In this document: one piece after another, positions 34,981 through 41,840 of the stretch
Position numbering within the stretch: the first letter of the stretch is position 1
How the letters are laid out: every line of letters begins with the position of its first letter
Source: Bacteroidota bacterium
Lineage (GTDB): Bacteria > Bacteroidota > Bacteroidia > Flavobacteriales_D > Sanyastnellaceae
Assembly (NCBI GenBank): GCA_002746975.1
Contig: NVXE01000005.1
Coordinates: 145,617-187,456 of the forward strand
Length of the DNA: 41,840 bases
Direction of reading: 5' to 3'
Program-made: the position numbers and the translations under genes
Notes under the pieces: generated by a model
What the model was told of the DNA's origin: nothing
Seen by the model: the letters and a program-made list of their open reading frames with translations, nothing else
The model's database searches: none

Positions 34981-35950
34981 AGCCCTTTATCTAGTTGTTG
35001 TAGTCACTACACCTTTATTAGTAAGCGGTTTTTGGGGCTTTTCCCCTCATAAAGAACTTCATGCTGTTGCCATTACTGGGCTTCCGCATCCTTTGTTTGG
35101 TTTTTATAAAACATACCAAAACGATATAATCAATCGAGCCACTGATGCTGATAAGAGAAAACACGGTGTAGAAGGCGAAGCTGCAAAACATTACATAGAT
35201 TTAGATAAATTCCCGAATGGAATAAAATCATGTGGGTGGTATGAAGCCTGTGATAAGTACGGTGAGGATTCTCTTTTAGAAAGAGGAGTATTACCCTGGA
35301 ATATCGAACGAGTTTATATATCACTGGTTTTAGAAATGTCCAAATCAGGTGAGAAAGGTGACTATTCGACAACTTTAAATCGCATTTTAAGACTTTCTGC
35401 TGATTTGGGACATTATGTCGGTGACGCACATGTACCTCTACATACCACTTCTAATTATAATGGTCAAAAGACAGGCCAATCGGGAATACATGCTCTATGG
35501 GAAACACATGTTTACGAGACCTCCAGAACTAGATGGACAGGGAGAAAAGTACATGCTGTTTACATTGAGGATATTCGTAAATGGATATGGAACGTTATCA
35601 ATGATAGCCATTCTGATGTCGAAGAGGTCTTAGTAAAAGAGCGAATAACCAGAGAACGTCCTGACGCTCCAGAAATATGGGGTTACAGAACAAGGGGGCG
35701 TACGTTATCGTTAATTCCTACACCTGCATTTTGTGAAGAATACGGTAGAGCTTTAGACGGAATGGTAGAAAGACGTTTTTATATGTCAGCAGAGGGAATT
35801 GCATCTGTTTGGTATTCAGCATGGGTTGATGCAGGTGCTCCTGATTTATATAGTGACTTTCCTCTAAACTTCTTGAAAGAAAATAATGACACTTGTGGAG
35901 CATTTATCAAACTTAAGAATGAATTAAGGCGTTTTTTTCAAGATCTCTAG
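34958..35950 (+). CDS. S1/P1 nuclease / zinc-dependent phospholipase C-like secreted protein
   Basis: The 330-residue protein begins with TTG at 34958, the only start that keeps the hydrophobic leader (ALYLVVVVTTPLLVSG); it overlaps comB by 23 bases. The mature start FWGFSPHKELHAVAITGLP carries the conserved Trp and the zinc-binding His region. Further zinc-site candidates are HYIDLD, ADLGHYVGDAHVPLHTTSNY and HALWETHVYE. This is the Bacteroidota family annotated as S1/P1 nuclease or zinc-dependent phospholipase C. It probably cleaves phosphoester bonds in nucleic acids or lipids outside the cytoplasm, but the substrate is not known. Its last 38 bases overlap the 3' end of the opposing thioesterase gene. 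Confidence 0.85.
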   Translation: MKKQWNHKALYLVVVVTTPLLVSGFWGFSPHKELHAVAITGLPHPLFGFYKTYQNDIINRATDADKRKHGVEGEAAKHYIDLDKFPNGIKSCGWYEACDKYGEDSLLERGVLPWNIERVYISLVLEMSKSGEKGDYSTTLNRILRLSADLGHYVGDAHVPLHTTSNYNGQKTGQSGIHALWETHVYETSRTRWTGRKVHAVYIEDIRKWIWNVINDSHSDVEEVLVKERITRERPDAPEIWGYRTRGRTLSLIPTPAFCEEYGRALDGMVERRFYMSAEGIASVWYSAWVDAGAPDLYSDFPLNFLKENNDTCGAFIKLKNELRRFFQDL

Positions 35951-36365
35951 CTAATCCATCAGGAGCTCTTCGAGGCTTCCCATTTGAATCTATAAACGCT
36001 AGGGTTACCTGAGCTTCAACTAAGAGATCTTCCTCGTGCATTATTTTAAAATGAAAATCTATCCTAGAAGTAGGAGGCTTCAAAACATGGGTTTCAATAC
36101 GTAATATTTGGTCATATCTCCCGGGCTTTTTATACTTAATCTTAAGATCAATTACAGGTAATAGAATTCCAGCTTCTTCCATTTTTGAATAAACCCACCC
36201 TATTTCTCTCAACGTTTCAACTCTTGCCGACTCTAACATATGAATATACGAACCATGATAAACCATGTCCATCCTATCGGTATCGGCATATTTCACTCTG
36301 TGATGAATGCAAAAGAGTTTTTCTTTACCGTTATTTTTCCAAAAAGATTGAAGAAAATTGTTCAT
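35913..36365 (-). CDS. Acyl-CoA thioesterase (YbgC/FadM-type hotdog)
   Basis: The 150-residue protein has the 4HBT hotdog fold with the catalytic motif YADTDRMDMVYHGSYIHMLE (acidic residue in the ADTD segment), followed by the helix ARVETLREIGW and strands IDLKIKYKKPGRYDQILRIE and VEAQVTLAFIDSNGKPRR. It probably hydrolyses acyl-CoA or 4-hydroxybenzoyl-CoA-like thioesters; the substrate cannot be read. The ATG at 36365 gives a 16-residue extension before the domain. It faces away from dnaA, and its 3' end runs into the S1/P1-like gene. Confidence 0.92.
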   Translation of the reverse strand: MNNFLQSFWKNNGKEKLFCIHHRVKYADTDRMDMVYHGSYIHMLESARVETLREIGWVYSKMEEAGILLPVIDLKIKYKKPGRYDQILRIETHVLKPPTSRIDFHFKIMHEEDLLVEAQVTLAFIDSNGKPRRAPDGLARDLEKNALIHS

Positions 36366-36718
36366 TAAACGAAAATAATCAATAAATTTTAAGAAATATC
36401 GCTCAATGCGAAAAAGCTATTACGCCTCTAATCGTTAAAAGAATCCTCATTAATCACACAACATAAACGCAACCTCTGTATGTATAATATTTTCCATATA
36501 AATGTTAAAATACTGTTTCTCAAACATTGAGGTATCAATCAATAAACCTTTAGAAAATTATAATAAATTATCAAATATGACTCGAAGTAAAATTCGCTAA
36601 AAAACTACTGATTTTAAAAACAAAGATTTTCTAAAAACAATAGGCGTGGCATTTTTTTTTACAAATGTTTTGTCGAACATTGCACTATCTAATCACCAAT
36701 CAAAAAGAATAAGAATTC
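36366..36718. other. AT-rich intergenic region upstream of dnaA
   Basis: This 353-base gap separates the divergent thioesterase and dnaA genes and has no plausible gene. It is very AT-rich, with poly-A and poly-T runs (for example around 36652-36660). I saw no match to TTWTNCACA; the nearest are TTAATCACA (36450-36458) and TTTTCCATA (36490-36498), each with two mismatches from TTATCCACA. The dnaA promoter should be here, but no clear TAnnTTTG element stands out. Its length and composition would also allow a replication origin. Confidence 0.6.
36664..36681. promoter_or_regulatory. Perfect 6-bp inverted repeat close to dnaA
   Basis: AATGTT-TTGTCG-AACATT is a perfect 6-base dyad with a 6-base spacer, 37 bases before the dnaA start codon. 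Its location suits an operator in or near the dnaA promoter. It is short and lies in AT-rich sequence, so chance is a real possibility. Confidence 0.35.
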
Positions 36719-38155
36719 ATGGAAAACGACCACAACAATGTTTGGGCAAATTGCCTTGGTGTCATAAGCGACAACATTAGTGCACAAGCATACAAAACGT
36801 GGTTCGCTCCCATCAAACCGGTGAAGCTAGACGATAGCGTTTTAACGATCCAAGTGCCGTCCCAATTCTTTTACGAATGGCTAGAAGAACATTATGTGTC
36901 TCTTCTTCGCAAGACTGTTCGGAAAGAATTAGGCCCGGACGCTAGATTAGAATACAGCATTATTATGGAGCACTCTCTTGAGGGAAATCAAGCGAGCCCA
37001 TACACAGTAAAGGTTCCTACTTCTCACAGAGCTGCCACGCGCAATCCTGCTGTGAACATGCCTATAGTTGGAGAGCCTGCCCCTATTAAGAATCCTTTCG
37101 TGATTCCGGGACTGAGAAAACTGAAGATTGATTCTAATTTAAATCCTAACTACGCTTTTGACAGCTTTGTCGAAGGAGAGTGTAACCGACTTGCTAGATC
37201 CGCTGGTTTCGCAGTTGCGAATAAACCTGGAGGAACAGCTTTTAATCCTTTATTAATATACGGAGGCGTAGGTCTAGGTAAGACCCACCTTGCACATGCT
37301 ATAGGAATTGAGATTAAAAACCAAACACCAGACAAGACCGTATTATACGTTACATCTGAAAGATTTACTCATCAGTTTATTGACTCTGTTAGAAACAATA
37401 CTGTTAACGACTTCAGTCACTTCTATCAAATGATAGATGTACTTATAATTGACGACGTACAATTCTTTAGTGGAAAGGAAAAGACTCAAGACGTATTCTT
37501 CCATATTTTTAACCACTTACACCAAACAGGCAAGCAGTTAGTTTTAACAGCTGACAAACCGCCTGTTGAGATGCAGGGAATGGAACAGAGATTATTAAGT
37601 CGCTTTAAGTGGGGACTTAGCGCAGACCTACAGACTCCTTCGCTCGAAACTCGTATGGCTATTCTTGAAAAGAAAATGTACGGCGACGGAATCGATATGC
37701 CTCGAGAAGTTGTTGAATACCTTGCCTACAGCATAACAACTAATGTTCGTGAACTAGAAGGTGCGTTAATCTCTCTTATAGCTCAGAGTAGTCTTAACAA
37801 AAAGGCCATCACTCTAGATCTTGCTCGTCAAATGATTGACAAGTTTGTTAAGAACACAGCTCGTGAAGTTAGTATTGATTACATTCAGAAAGTTGTTTGT
37901 GATTACTTCGATCTTCCTATAGAGCTTCTTAAGTCTAAGACTCGTAAGCGGGAGATTGTACAAGCTCGTCAAATAGCAATGTACTTCTCTAAAAAGATGA
38001 CCAAATCTTCTCTTGCGAATATTGGACTTCACTGTGGAGGTAAAGATCATGCAACTGTTCTGCACGCTTGTAGGACGGTAAATAACCTTAGCGAAACTGA
38101 CAAGCATTTCAGAAAATATCTGAACGATCTTGAAAAGAAACTAGCGATTCACTAA
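36719..38155 (+). CDS. dnaA: Chromosomal replication initiator DnaA
   Basis: This 478-residue protein has all four DnaA domains: an N-terminal DnaB/partner-binding domain (NVWANCLGVISDNI, YKTWFAPIKPVKL), a linker at about 90-145, an AAA+ ATPase with Walker A GGVGLGKT (G182-T189) and Walker B LIIDDVQFF (D245, D246), and the C-terminal DNA-binding domain with the signature GGKDHATVLHA (G440 onward). It binds DnaA boxes at the origin and melts DNA to begin replication. The ATG at 36719 fits the family start. A strong terminator follows, so it is probably a single-gene transcript. parAB about 8 kb upstream supports an origin-proximal location. Confidence 0.98.
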   Translation: MENDHNNVWANCLGVISDNISAQAYKTWFAPIKPVKLDDSVLTIQVPSQFFYEWLEEHYVSLLRKTVRKELGPDARLEYSIIMEHSLEGNQASPYTVKVPTSHRAATRNPAVNMPIVGEPAPIKNPFVIPGLRKLKIDSNLNPNYAFDSFVEGECNRLARSAGFAVANKPGGTAFNPLLIYGGVGLGKTHLAHAIGIEIKNQTPDKTVLYVTSERFTHQFIDSVRNNTVNDFSHFYQMIDVLIIDDVQFFSGKEKTQDVFFHIFNHLHQTGKQLVLTADKPPVEMQGMEQRLLSRFKWGLSADLQTPSLETRMAILEKKMYGDGIDMPREVVEYLAYSITTNVRELEGALISLIAQSSLNKKAITLDLARQMIDKFVKNTAREVSIDYIQKVVCDYFDLPIELLKSKTRKREIVQARQIAMYFSKKMTKSSLANIGLHCGGKDHATVLHACRTVNNLSETDKHFRKYLNDLEKKLAIH

Positions 38156-38169
38156 GCATCATACTATTT

Positions 38170-38200
38170 AAAACGGGACCCAAAGAGGTCCCGTTTTTAT
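38170..38200 (+). terminator. Intrinsic terminator downstream of dnaA
   Basis: A perfect 11-base stem AAAACGGGACC / GGTCCCGTTTT with loop CAAAGA lies 15 bases after the dnaA stop and is followed by a T run (CCGTTTTTATTA). It is the clearest intrinsic terminator in the window. It cuts dnaA off from the pseudogene just downstream. Confidence 0.93.
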
Positions 38201-38228
38201 TATCTAAAGTTGTATATCAAATCCCGAA

Positions 38229-38543
38229 TTTAAAATTCTTACTGTATGCTTAGGCAACATATGCCGCTCCCCTATTGCACATGGCTTAGTCGAACACCAC
38301 GCAAAAGATATCGGGATATCGGTAGAAGTGGACTAAGCTGGCACTATAGGAATTCATAGCGGGAATGCTCCTGACCCTATATCGCTTTCAAGAACCGAGG
38401 ATGAGATGCCTAGAGTTAAGATGATAATAAGCGACAAAGACGTGCCAGACCCGTATTATGGAGAGGTCGATGGTTTTAAGGTCGTTTATGATTTGATAAA
38501 TCAGGAAATTCCTAAGTGGCTCAATAGCTTGAAGCAGAAGTAA
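38229..38543 (+). pseudogene. Decayed low-molecular-weight protein tyrosine phosphatase
   Basis: Translating the frame of 38232 gives KILTVCLGNICRSPIAHGLV, the LMW-PTP P-loop (CX5R at C38247-R38265 codons). It continues EHHAKDIGISVEVD, a TAA stop at 38334-38336 where the family has the Ser of DSAGT, then AGTIGIHSGNAPDPISLSRT and DKDVPDPYYGEVDGFKVVYD with the catalytic Asp loop, ending at TAA 38541-38543. No start codon is present: TTT stands where Met would be, and a stop lies at 38205-38207. Some 45-50 residues expected between SLSRT and the VPDPYYG region, including the substrate-lining part, are missing without a frame change. This is about 105 codons against the usual 150. A functional LMW-PTP gene often sits downstream of dnaA in Bacteroidota, so this is probably a resident gene that decayed in place. 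Confidence 0.88.
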
Positions 38544-38545
38544 AC

Positions 38546-39097
38546 TTAATTCTGTCGAACTTGAAGAACGAGTAATGCTCCGGGAGGAACTTTACTCGGT
38601 ACGCCTATAGTCCCGTATGCCATTAATGATGGAACTATCGCTCTAATCGAGTCTCCCCTTCTCAGTTTTGTGGCTAATTCATCGAAGGCTTGTGGCTGAT
38701 TTGAATGCCCCACTACATATTTAAGTGAAGGAATAGTATAACATTCTATACCATTAATTAGTGAAGCTTTAATATTCCAAATAACAGTGTCACCGTACTC
38801 AACTAAACTTGATTCATTACTTTCTTCTTCCTCTAAAATCTTCTCATATACTATCCCTCCAGTTATTTTTTTCGAATTCCACCTCCATGCGATAGAAAGA
38901 GAGTCAATAATGTGAAATTCAGCAACAGAACGAGCGGCATTAAAATCTAGCATAGCATTGCTCAACGATTTTCGTTGTTCTTCAACACTTAAATGGCCAT
39001 TATCCTTACTAGGCTTTGATGAGCAAGAAGCAATCACTACCATTATCGTCAAAGTAATTATGATACTAATAAGTAATGCTGAATTCAACTTCGTCAC
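38546..39097 (-). CDS. FKBP-type peptidyl-prolyl isomerase-like lipoprotein
   Basis: The 183-residue protein has a lipoprotein signal (LTIMVVIASCSS, Cys near residue 25). The C-terminal part resembles the FKBP fold: GDTVIWNIKASLINGIECY, FDELATKLRRGDSIRAIVPS, LMAYGTIGVPSKVPPGALLV. The last segment is the family's AYG...IPPxAxLxFxVxL end. It resembles the GldI-type or periplasmic FKBP lipoproteins of Flavobacteria, which help fold exported proteins. The middle (about 60-95) is weakly conserved and some active-site aromatic residues are not evident, so isomerase activity is uncertain. It overlaps the upstream nrnA gene by ATGA and ends 2 bases from the phosphatase pseudogene. Confidence 0.82.
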   Translation of the reverse strand: MTKLNSALLISIIITLTIMVVIASCSSKPSKDNGHLSVEEQRKSLSNAMLDFNAARSVAEFHIIDSLSIAWRWNSKKITGGIVYEKILEEEESNESSLVEYGDTVIWNIKASLINGIECYTIPSLKYVVGHSNQPQAFDELATKLRRGDSIRAIVPSLMAYGTIGVPSKVPPGALLVLQVRQN

Positions 39098-40134
39098 GGA
39101 GCTGGGTAATTTAATTCTTTTGAATACACAGGCAATAGAGACACTATCTTCTTTAAAACATCCTCAAGAGAATCTTGGGAAGCTCCTCCAGCTGCGTTGT
39201 GATGACCTCCTCCTCCAAAATGTTTTGCAGAAAACTCTCTAGCACTAAATTCACCAACAGATCTAAAGCTCATTTTCACGCGTTCTGATGACTCGTGAAT
39301 AAAAGCTGCAAAATTTACTCCTTCTATACTCAAAGCAGTATTTACTAAGCCTTCTGTATCCCCTTTTTTATATCCAAAACGATTTAACTCTTCAGCTGAA
39401 AGCGAGATGATAGCAGCGTGAAATTCAGGAAAAACCTGAAGCTTTTCGCTTATTGCATATCCTACAAGCTTTAGTTTACCCTCTCTGTTATTATCGTAAA
39501 CTCTTGAATGAATCGCAGAATGATCCATACCCGTTTCTAATAGCGAAGCTGCTATTCTGTGAGTCCTAGGAGTTACTGAAGGAAATCTAAAAGACCCCGT
39601 GTCCGTCATTATTCCACAATAAATACACTCGGCCGTGCTTTTAGAAATCACTCTTGCCTCTCCCCATTTTTCAATCAAACGATAAATCATTTCGCAAGTT
39701 GAACAACTTAAAGAGTCAGAGAACATCATATCAACGAAATCTGAAGGCATTTGATGGTGGTCAACCATAACAGTGAAAGCTCCTGTATTATCAAGAGCAC
39801 TCTGTAAATCCCCTACTCTCGAAGAATCATTGTAATCTAAAACGAAAAGAACCTCAGCTTGGGTTACTAGTTCTTCAGCTAGGTTTGGTTTATCCGAATG
39901 CAGAACAATATCTTCATGCCCATTCATCCAGAAAATAAATTCAGGGTAAGGATCGGGCATAACCACCGTAGAATCAATACCATTCTCTTTGAGATGATTC
40001 CATAAGGCCAAACAAGCACCGACAGCATCTCCATCAGGGCCTCTATGACCAGTTAAGACTATTCGCTTTGAACCCTCCAACTTTGAGCGCAACTCTCGCA
40101 CTCTATCATCTGTAAAAACTTCCATTGACTCCAT
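39094..40134 (-). CDS. nrnA: DHH-family phosphoesterase NrnA-like (nanoRNase / pAp phosphatase)
   Basis: This 346-residue protein has the DHH catalytic domain with GHRGPDGDAVGACLAL, LDYNDSSRVGDL, VMVDHHQMP (the DHH motif) and CGIMTDTGSFRFPSVTPRT. It ends in the DHHA1 domain with FGGGGHHNAAGGA, a full NrnA-type set. NrnA enzymes degrade 2-5-nucleotide RNAs and dephosphorylate 3'-phosphoadenosine 5'-phosphate, using manganese. The first ATG at 40134 is used; a second ATG at 40125 is equally possible. It shares a four-base overlap with the FKBP-like gene and diverges from the DUF6702-like gene, 24 bases away. Confidence 0.92.
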   Translation of the reverse strand: MESMEVFTDDRVRELRSKLEGSKRIVLTGHRGPDGDAVGACLALWNHLKENGIDSTVVMPDPYPEFIFWMNGHEDIVLHSDKPNLAEELVTQAEVLFVLDYNDSSRVGDLQSALDNTGAFTVMVDHHQMPSDFVDMMFSDSLSCSTCEMIYRLIEKWGEARVISKSTAECIYCGIMTDTGSFRFPSVTPRTHRIAASLLETGMDHSAIHSRVYDNNREGKLKLVGYAISEKLQVFPEFHAAIISLSAEELNRFGYKKGDTEGLVNTALSIEGVNFAAFIHESSERVKMSFRSVGEFSAREFSAKHFGGGGHHNAAGGASQDSLEDVLKKIVSLLPVYSKELNYPAP

Positions 40135-40158
40135 GGGATAAATATATACCTTTAACGC

Positions 40159-40680
40159 ATGATTCGAGTACTACTAATGTGCCTGTTTATCGCGAGTTCT
40201 ACTCACGATATTCACTTTACAAAATCTACTATTGACTACAATAAAGAGACTCGTACTCTTCAGATAATAATGAATGTATTCACTGACGACATAGAGTTGG
40301 CTATTGAAAGAAATCACGAGGGTCTTGACTTAGAAATTGGGAGTAAAAACCAACATGAGCTAACCGACTCTTTAGTAAGCGAATACACCTTGAAGCATAT
40401 TCAGTATAAAAACGGAAACAATAATGTAAAGTTTAATTTCATAGGGTTTGAATACGATTATGACATCTGCTATCTATACTTAGAATCCGATACCTTGCCG
40501 AGGTGTATTTCAGATGAAACTACAATTGGAATAGACCTCTTTTTCGATGTCTATGACGATCAAGAAAACGTAACCGATATTAACACTCCTGCTTTAAATG
40601 AAAGTCATATTTTTACTAATAATGACCGTATGATTACAAGAGCTACAGAGTGTAATCACCTAGGAGATGACGAGCGCTAA
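40159..40680 (+). CDS. DUF6702-like secreted protein
   Basis: The 173-residue protein has a short hydrophobic leader (MIRVLLMCLFIASSTHDIHF) and a beta-rich body: KSTIDYNKETRTLQIIMNVF, TDDIELAIERNHEGLDLEIG, then YTLKHIQYKNGNNNVKFNFI and GFEYDYDICYLYLE. This fits DUF6702, a family of unknown function common in Bacteroidota, in which an FTDDxExAL motif follows the first strand. The C-terminus from about 130 is less conserved. It may be periplasmic; no partner is suggested beyond proximity to nth, 12 bases downstream. The family call is by pattern only. Confidence 0.75.
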   Translation: MIRVLLMCLFIASSTHDIHFTKSTIDYNKETRTLQIIMNVFTDDIELAIERNHEGLDLEIGSKNQHELTDSLVSEYTLKHIQYKNGNNNVKFNFIGFEYDYDICYLYLESDTLPRCISDETTIGIDLFFDVYDDQENVTDINTPALNESHIFTNNDRMITRATECNHLGDDER

Positions 40681-40692
40681 TCTGACTTCAAT

Positions 40693-41331
40693 ATGACCAA
40701 ATCCGAGAAGGTTAAATTCATAATGTCTGAACTTGAAAGGCTGTATCCTACAACTCCTATTCCTTTAGACCACACCGATTCGTACTCGTTATTGATAGCT
40801 GTTCTTTTATCAGCTCAATGCACAGATAAGAGAGTTAATACCGTTACTCCTGCTTTGTTTGAACTAGCAAGTGAACCTAGGGAAATGATGGAAAAGGACG
40901 TCGAGAAGATTCGTGAAATAATTAGACCGTGTGGACTTTCACCACGGAAATCTAAAGCTATTAAAGATCTCTCACGAATCTTAGTAGAAAAGCACGGAGG
41001 AGAAGTACCCGATAATTTTGAAGATTTGGAAGAGCTTCCCGGAGTCGGCCATAAAACTGCTTCAGTAGTTATGTCGCAAGCGTTTGGCGTGCCTGCATTC
41101 CCTGTTGACACTCACATTCACAGACTCATGACTAGATGGGGATTAACCTCAGGTAAGAATGTAGTCCAAACTGAGAAGGATGCAAAGCGTCTTTTTCCTC
41201 GCGAAAAATGGAACAAACTTCACCTGCAAATCATTTTTTACGGTCGAGAATTCAGTCCGGCTCGAGGTTTAGATATTGAAAAAGACTTTATTACTTCGAA
41301 AGTAAATAAGCCTTTAGCGCCTCGTAAGTAG
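40693..41331 (+). CDS. nth: Endonuclease III-type DNA glycosylase/AP lyase lacking the C-terminal Fe-S cysteines
   Basis: This 212-residue enzyme has the HhH-GPD fold: LLSAQCTDKRVNTVTPALF, the helix-hairpin-helix LPGVGHKTASVV with catalytic Lys121, and FPVDTHIHRL with Asp139, matching K120 and D138 of E. coli Nth. It excises oxidised pyrimidines and nicks abasic sites in base excision repair. The usual C-terminal CX6CX2CX5C iron-sulfur loop is absent: after HLQIIFYGREFSPARG the chain ends LDIEKDFITSK and a short tail, with none of the four cysteines. I believe cluster-less forms with this ending occur in related Bacteroidota, so this is probably a lineage trait and not damage. Its last 41 bases overlap the 3' end of the opposing thrC. 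Confidence 0.93.
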   Translation: MTKSEKVKFIMSELERLYPTTPIPLDHTDSYSLLIAVLLSAQCTDKRVNTVTPALFELASEPREMMEKDVEKIREIIRPCGLSPRKSKAIKDLSRILVEKHGGEVPDNFEDLEELPGVGHKTASVVMSQAFGVPAFPVDTHIHRLMTRWGLTSGKNVVQTEKDAKRLFPREKWNKLHLQIIFYGREFSPARGLDIEKDFITSKVNKPLAPRK

Positions 41332-41839
41332 GCTCGATAATGATGCTTACTTTTTCCTTTGATAGGCAATCCTGTAAATGTGATGGAATTTCAGGCGTAA
41401 CATGAGTTGATCCTTCTACTAACTCTCCGAATTTAGCCGGGTGAGCAGTTGAAAGGACTATTCCGGGATCGGAATTTCCGAACTCAGTTTGGTACGCCTT
41501 TAAACCAGCATACCCCACTGCGGTATGTGGGCAAACTAAATAATCGTGTCTATCAGACAAATCCGACATCACTTTACTAGTTTCATTATCATTTAGCGAA
41601 AAGCCAAACAACTCCTTACGCATTTTCATCAAATCATTACCGTAAAGAGCTTCAACACGTGGTCGGTTTGAAGGATCTCCTACATCCATAGCGTTAGACA
41701 TTGTAGAAACTGAGGTGCGAGGCTCAAACTCGGAATCGTATGATTCGTCTAAATACTTTGACATTCCGTCATTTGCATTCGTTGCAGCTACAAATCCCGC
41801 TACCGGCATTCCCATTTTTGCAGCGAGAAGTCCAGCCGC
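41291..41839 (-). CDS. thrC: Threonine synthase, C-terminal part (5' end outside window)
   Basis: The frame continues to the window edge (AAGLLAAKMGMPVAGFVAATN at the visible start), so the N-terminal part is beyond it; about 182 residues are visible. The segments FVAATNANDGMSKYL, SVSTMSNAMDVGDPSNRPRV and CPHTAVGYAGLKAYQ with VLSTAHPAKFGELVE match the C-terminal half of ThrC, which is a PLP enzyme. It converts O-phosphohomoserine to threonine and phosphate. The active-site lysine lies in the missing part. Its 3' end overlaps nth by 41 bases. In Bacteroidota, thrC is usually linked with thrA and thrB, which would be expected past the window end. Confidence 0.93.
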   Translation of the reverse strand, partial: AAGLLAAKMGMPVAGFVAATNANDGMSKYLDESYDSEFEPRTSVSTMSNAMDVGDPSNRPRVEALYGNDLMKMRKELFGFSLNDNETSKVMSDLSDRHDYLVCPHTAVGYAGLKAYQTEFGNSDPGIVLSTAHPAKFGELVEGSTHVTPEIPSHLQDCLSKEKVSIIIEPTYEALKAYLLSK

Positions 41840-41840
41840 A

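Noticed and set aside
36366-36718. oriC directly upstream of dnaA
   Set aside because: The region is AT-rich and long enough, but I could not find DnaA boxes fitting TTWTNCACA, only two-mismatch versions. I leave the origin question open.
38229-38543. Stop-codon recoding in the phosphatase-like gene
   Set aside because: The in-frame stop is TAA, not a UGA selenocysteine codon, and the start codon and an internal stretch are missing too, so decay is simpler.
1-41840. CRISPR arrays, insertion sequences, tRNA or rRNA genes, phage or defence modules
   Set aside because: I saw no regularly spaced repeats, transposase or integrase motifs, cloverleaf-like sequences or recognised defence proteins. 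All larger frames are accounted for by housekeeping, glycan, secretion or surface genes.

Overview
The window looks like a chromosomal segment of an uncultivated or marine Bacteroidota bacterium, most likely in the order Flavobacteriales. I infer this from gene content and order, not from a database match. The lineage markers are a SusC/SusD pair, type IX secretion (T9SS) sorting domains of both the short C-terminal and the gliding-motility type, a PorT-like barrel, a Rho factor with a long disordered N-terminal insertion, a PUR/DUF3276 protein, and the order parA-parB-DUF5683-dapB-lepB-wbqC. The DNA is AT-rich, and neighbouring genes abut or overlap, which suggests a compact genome.

Region 1 (1-10262, + strand) is an alpha-glucan locus. 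It holds the 3' part of a SusC-type transporter, SusD, a small lipoprotein, a secreted protein with an internal duplication, and a lipoprotein GH13 alpha-amylase. After a 75-base gap come a T9SS-exported glucose/sorbosone dehydrogenase-like enzyme and a second, non-SusC TonB-dependent receptor. Starch-like oligosaccharides would be bound and cut at the surface and imported by SusCD. The last two genes may oxidise sugars or take up a cofactor or metal.

Region 2 (10263-17424) is mixed: a PorE-like OmpA protein (-), a YfcE-type phosphoesterase, rho with a recognisable Bacteroidota promoter and a leader hairpin, a DUF4199-like membrane protein, a PorT-like barrel, a YigZ/IMPACT protein and a methyltransferase (-).

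Region 3 (17448-27028) has a large FG-GAP/UnbV T9SS cargo protein (-), mtaB, lgt, a DEAD-box helicase (-) and a PKD-repeat protein with a gliding-motility-type C-terminus.

Region 4 (27102-38197) is the replication and partition neighbourhood: the PUR protein, parA, parB, DUF5683, dapB, lepB, wbqC, gcvT, comB, an S1/P1-nuclease-like gene, a thioesterase (-) and dnaA with a strong terminator. The parA upstream region carries two oppositely oriented matches to the DnaA-box consensus. The dnaA upstream region has none that I could see.

Region 5 (38198-41840) starts with a previously unmarked pseudogene of a low-molecular-weight protein tyrosine phosphatase, with no start codon, an in-frame stop and an internal deletion. 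It is followed by an FKBP-like lipoprotein and nrnA (both -), a DUF6702-like protein, nth, and the 3' part of thrC (-).

I did not find a clearly new defence or mobile system, and saw no CRISPR array, insertion sequence, rRNA or tRNA. The observations most worth following up are the phosphatase pseudogene, the DnaA-box pair beside parAB and the PUR gene, the repeat-built disordered region and leader hairpin of rho, and the two unfamiliar secreted proteins of the glucan operon.
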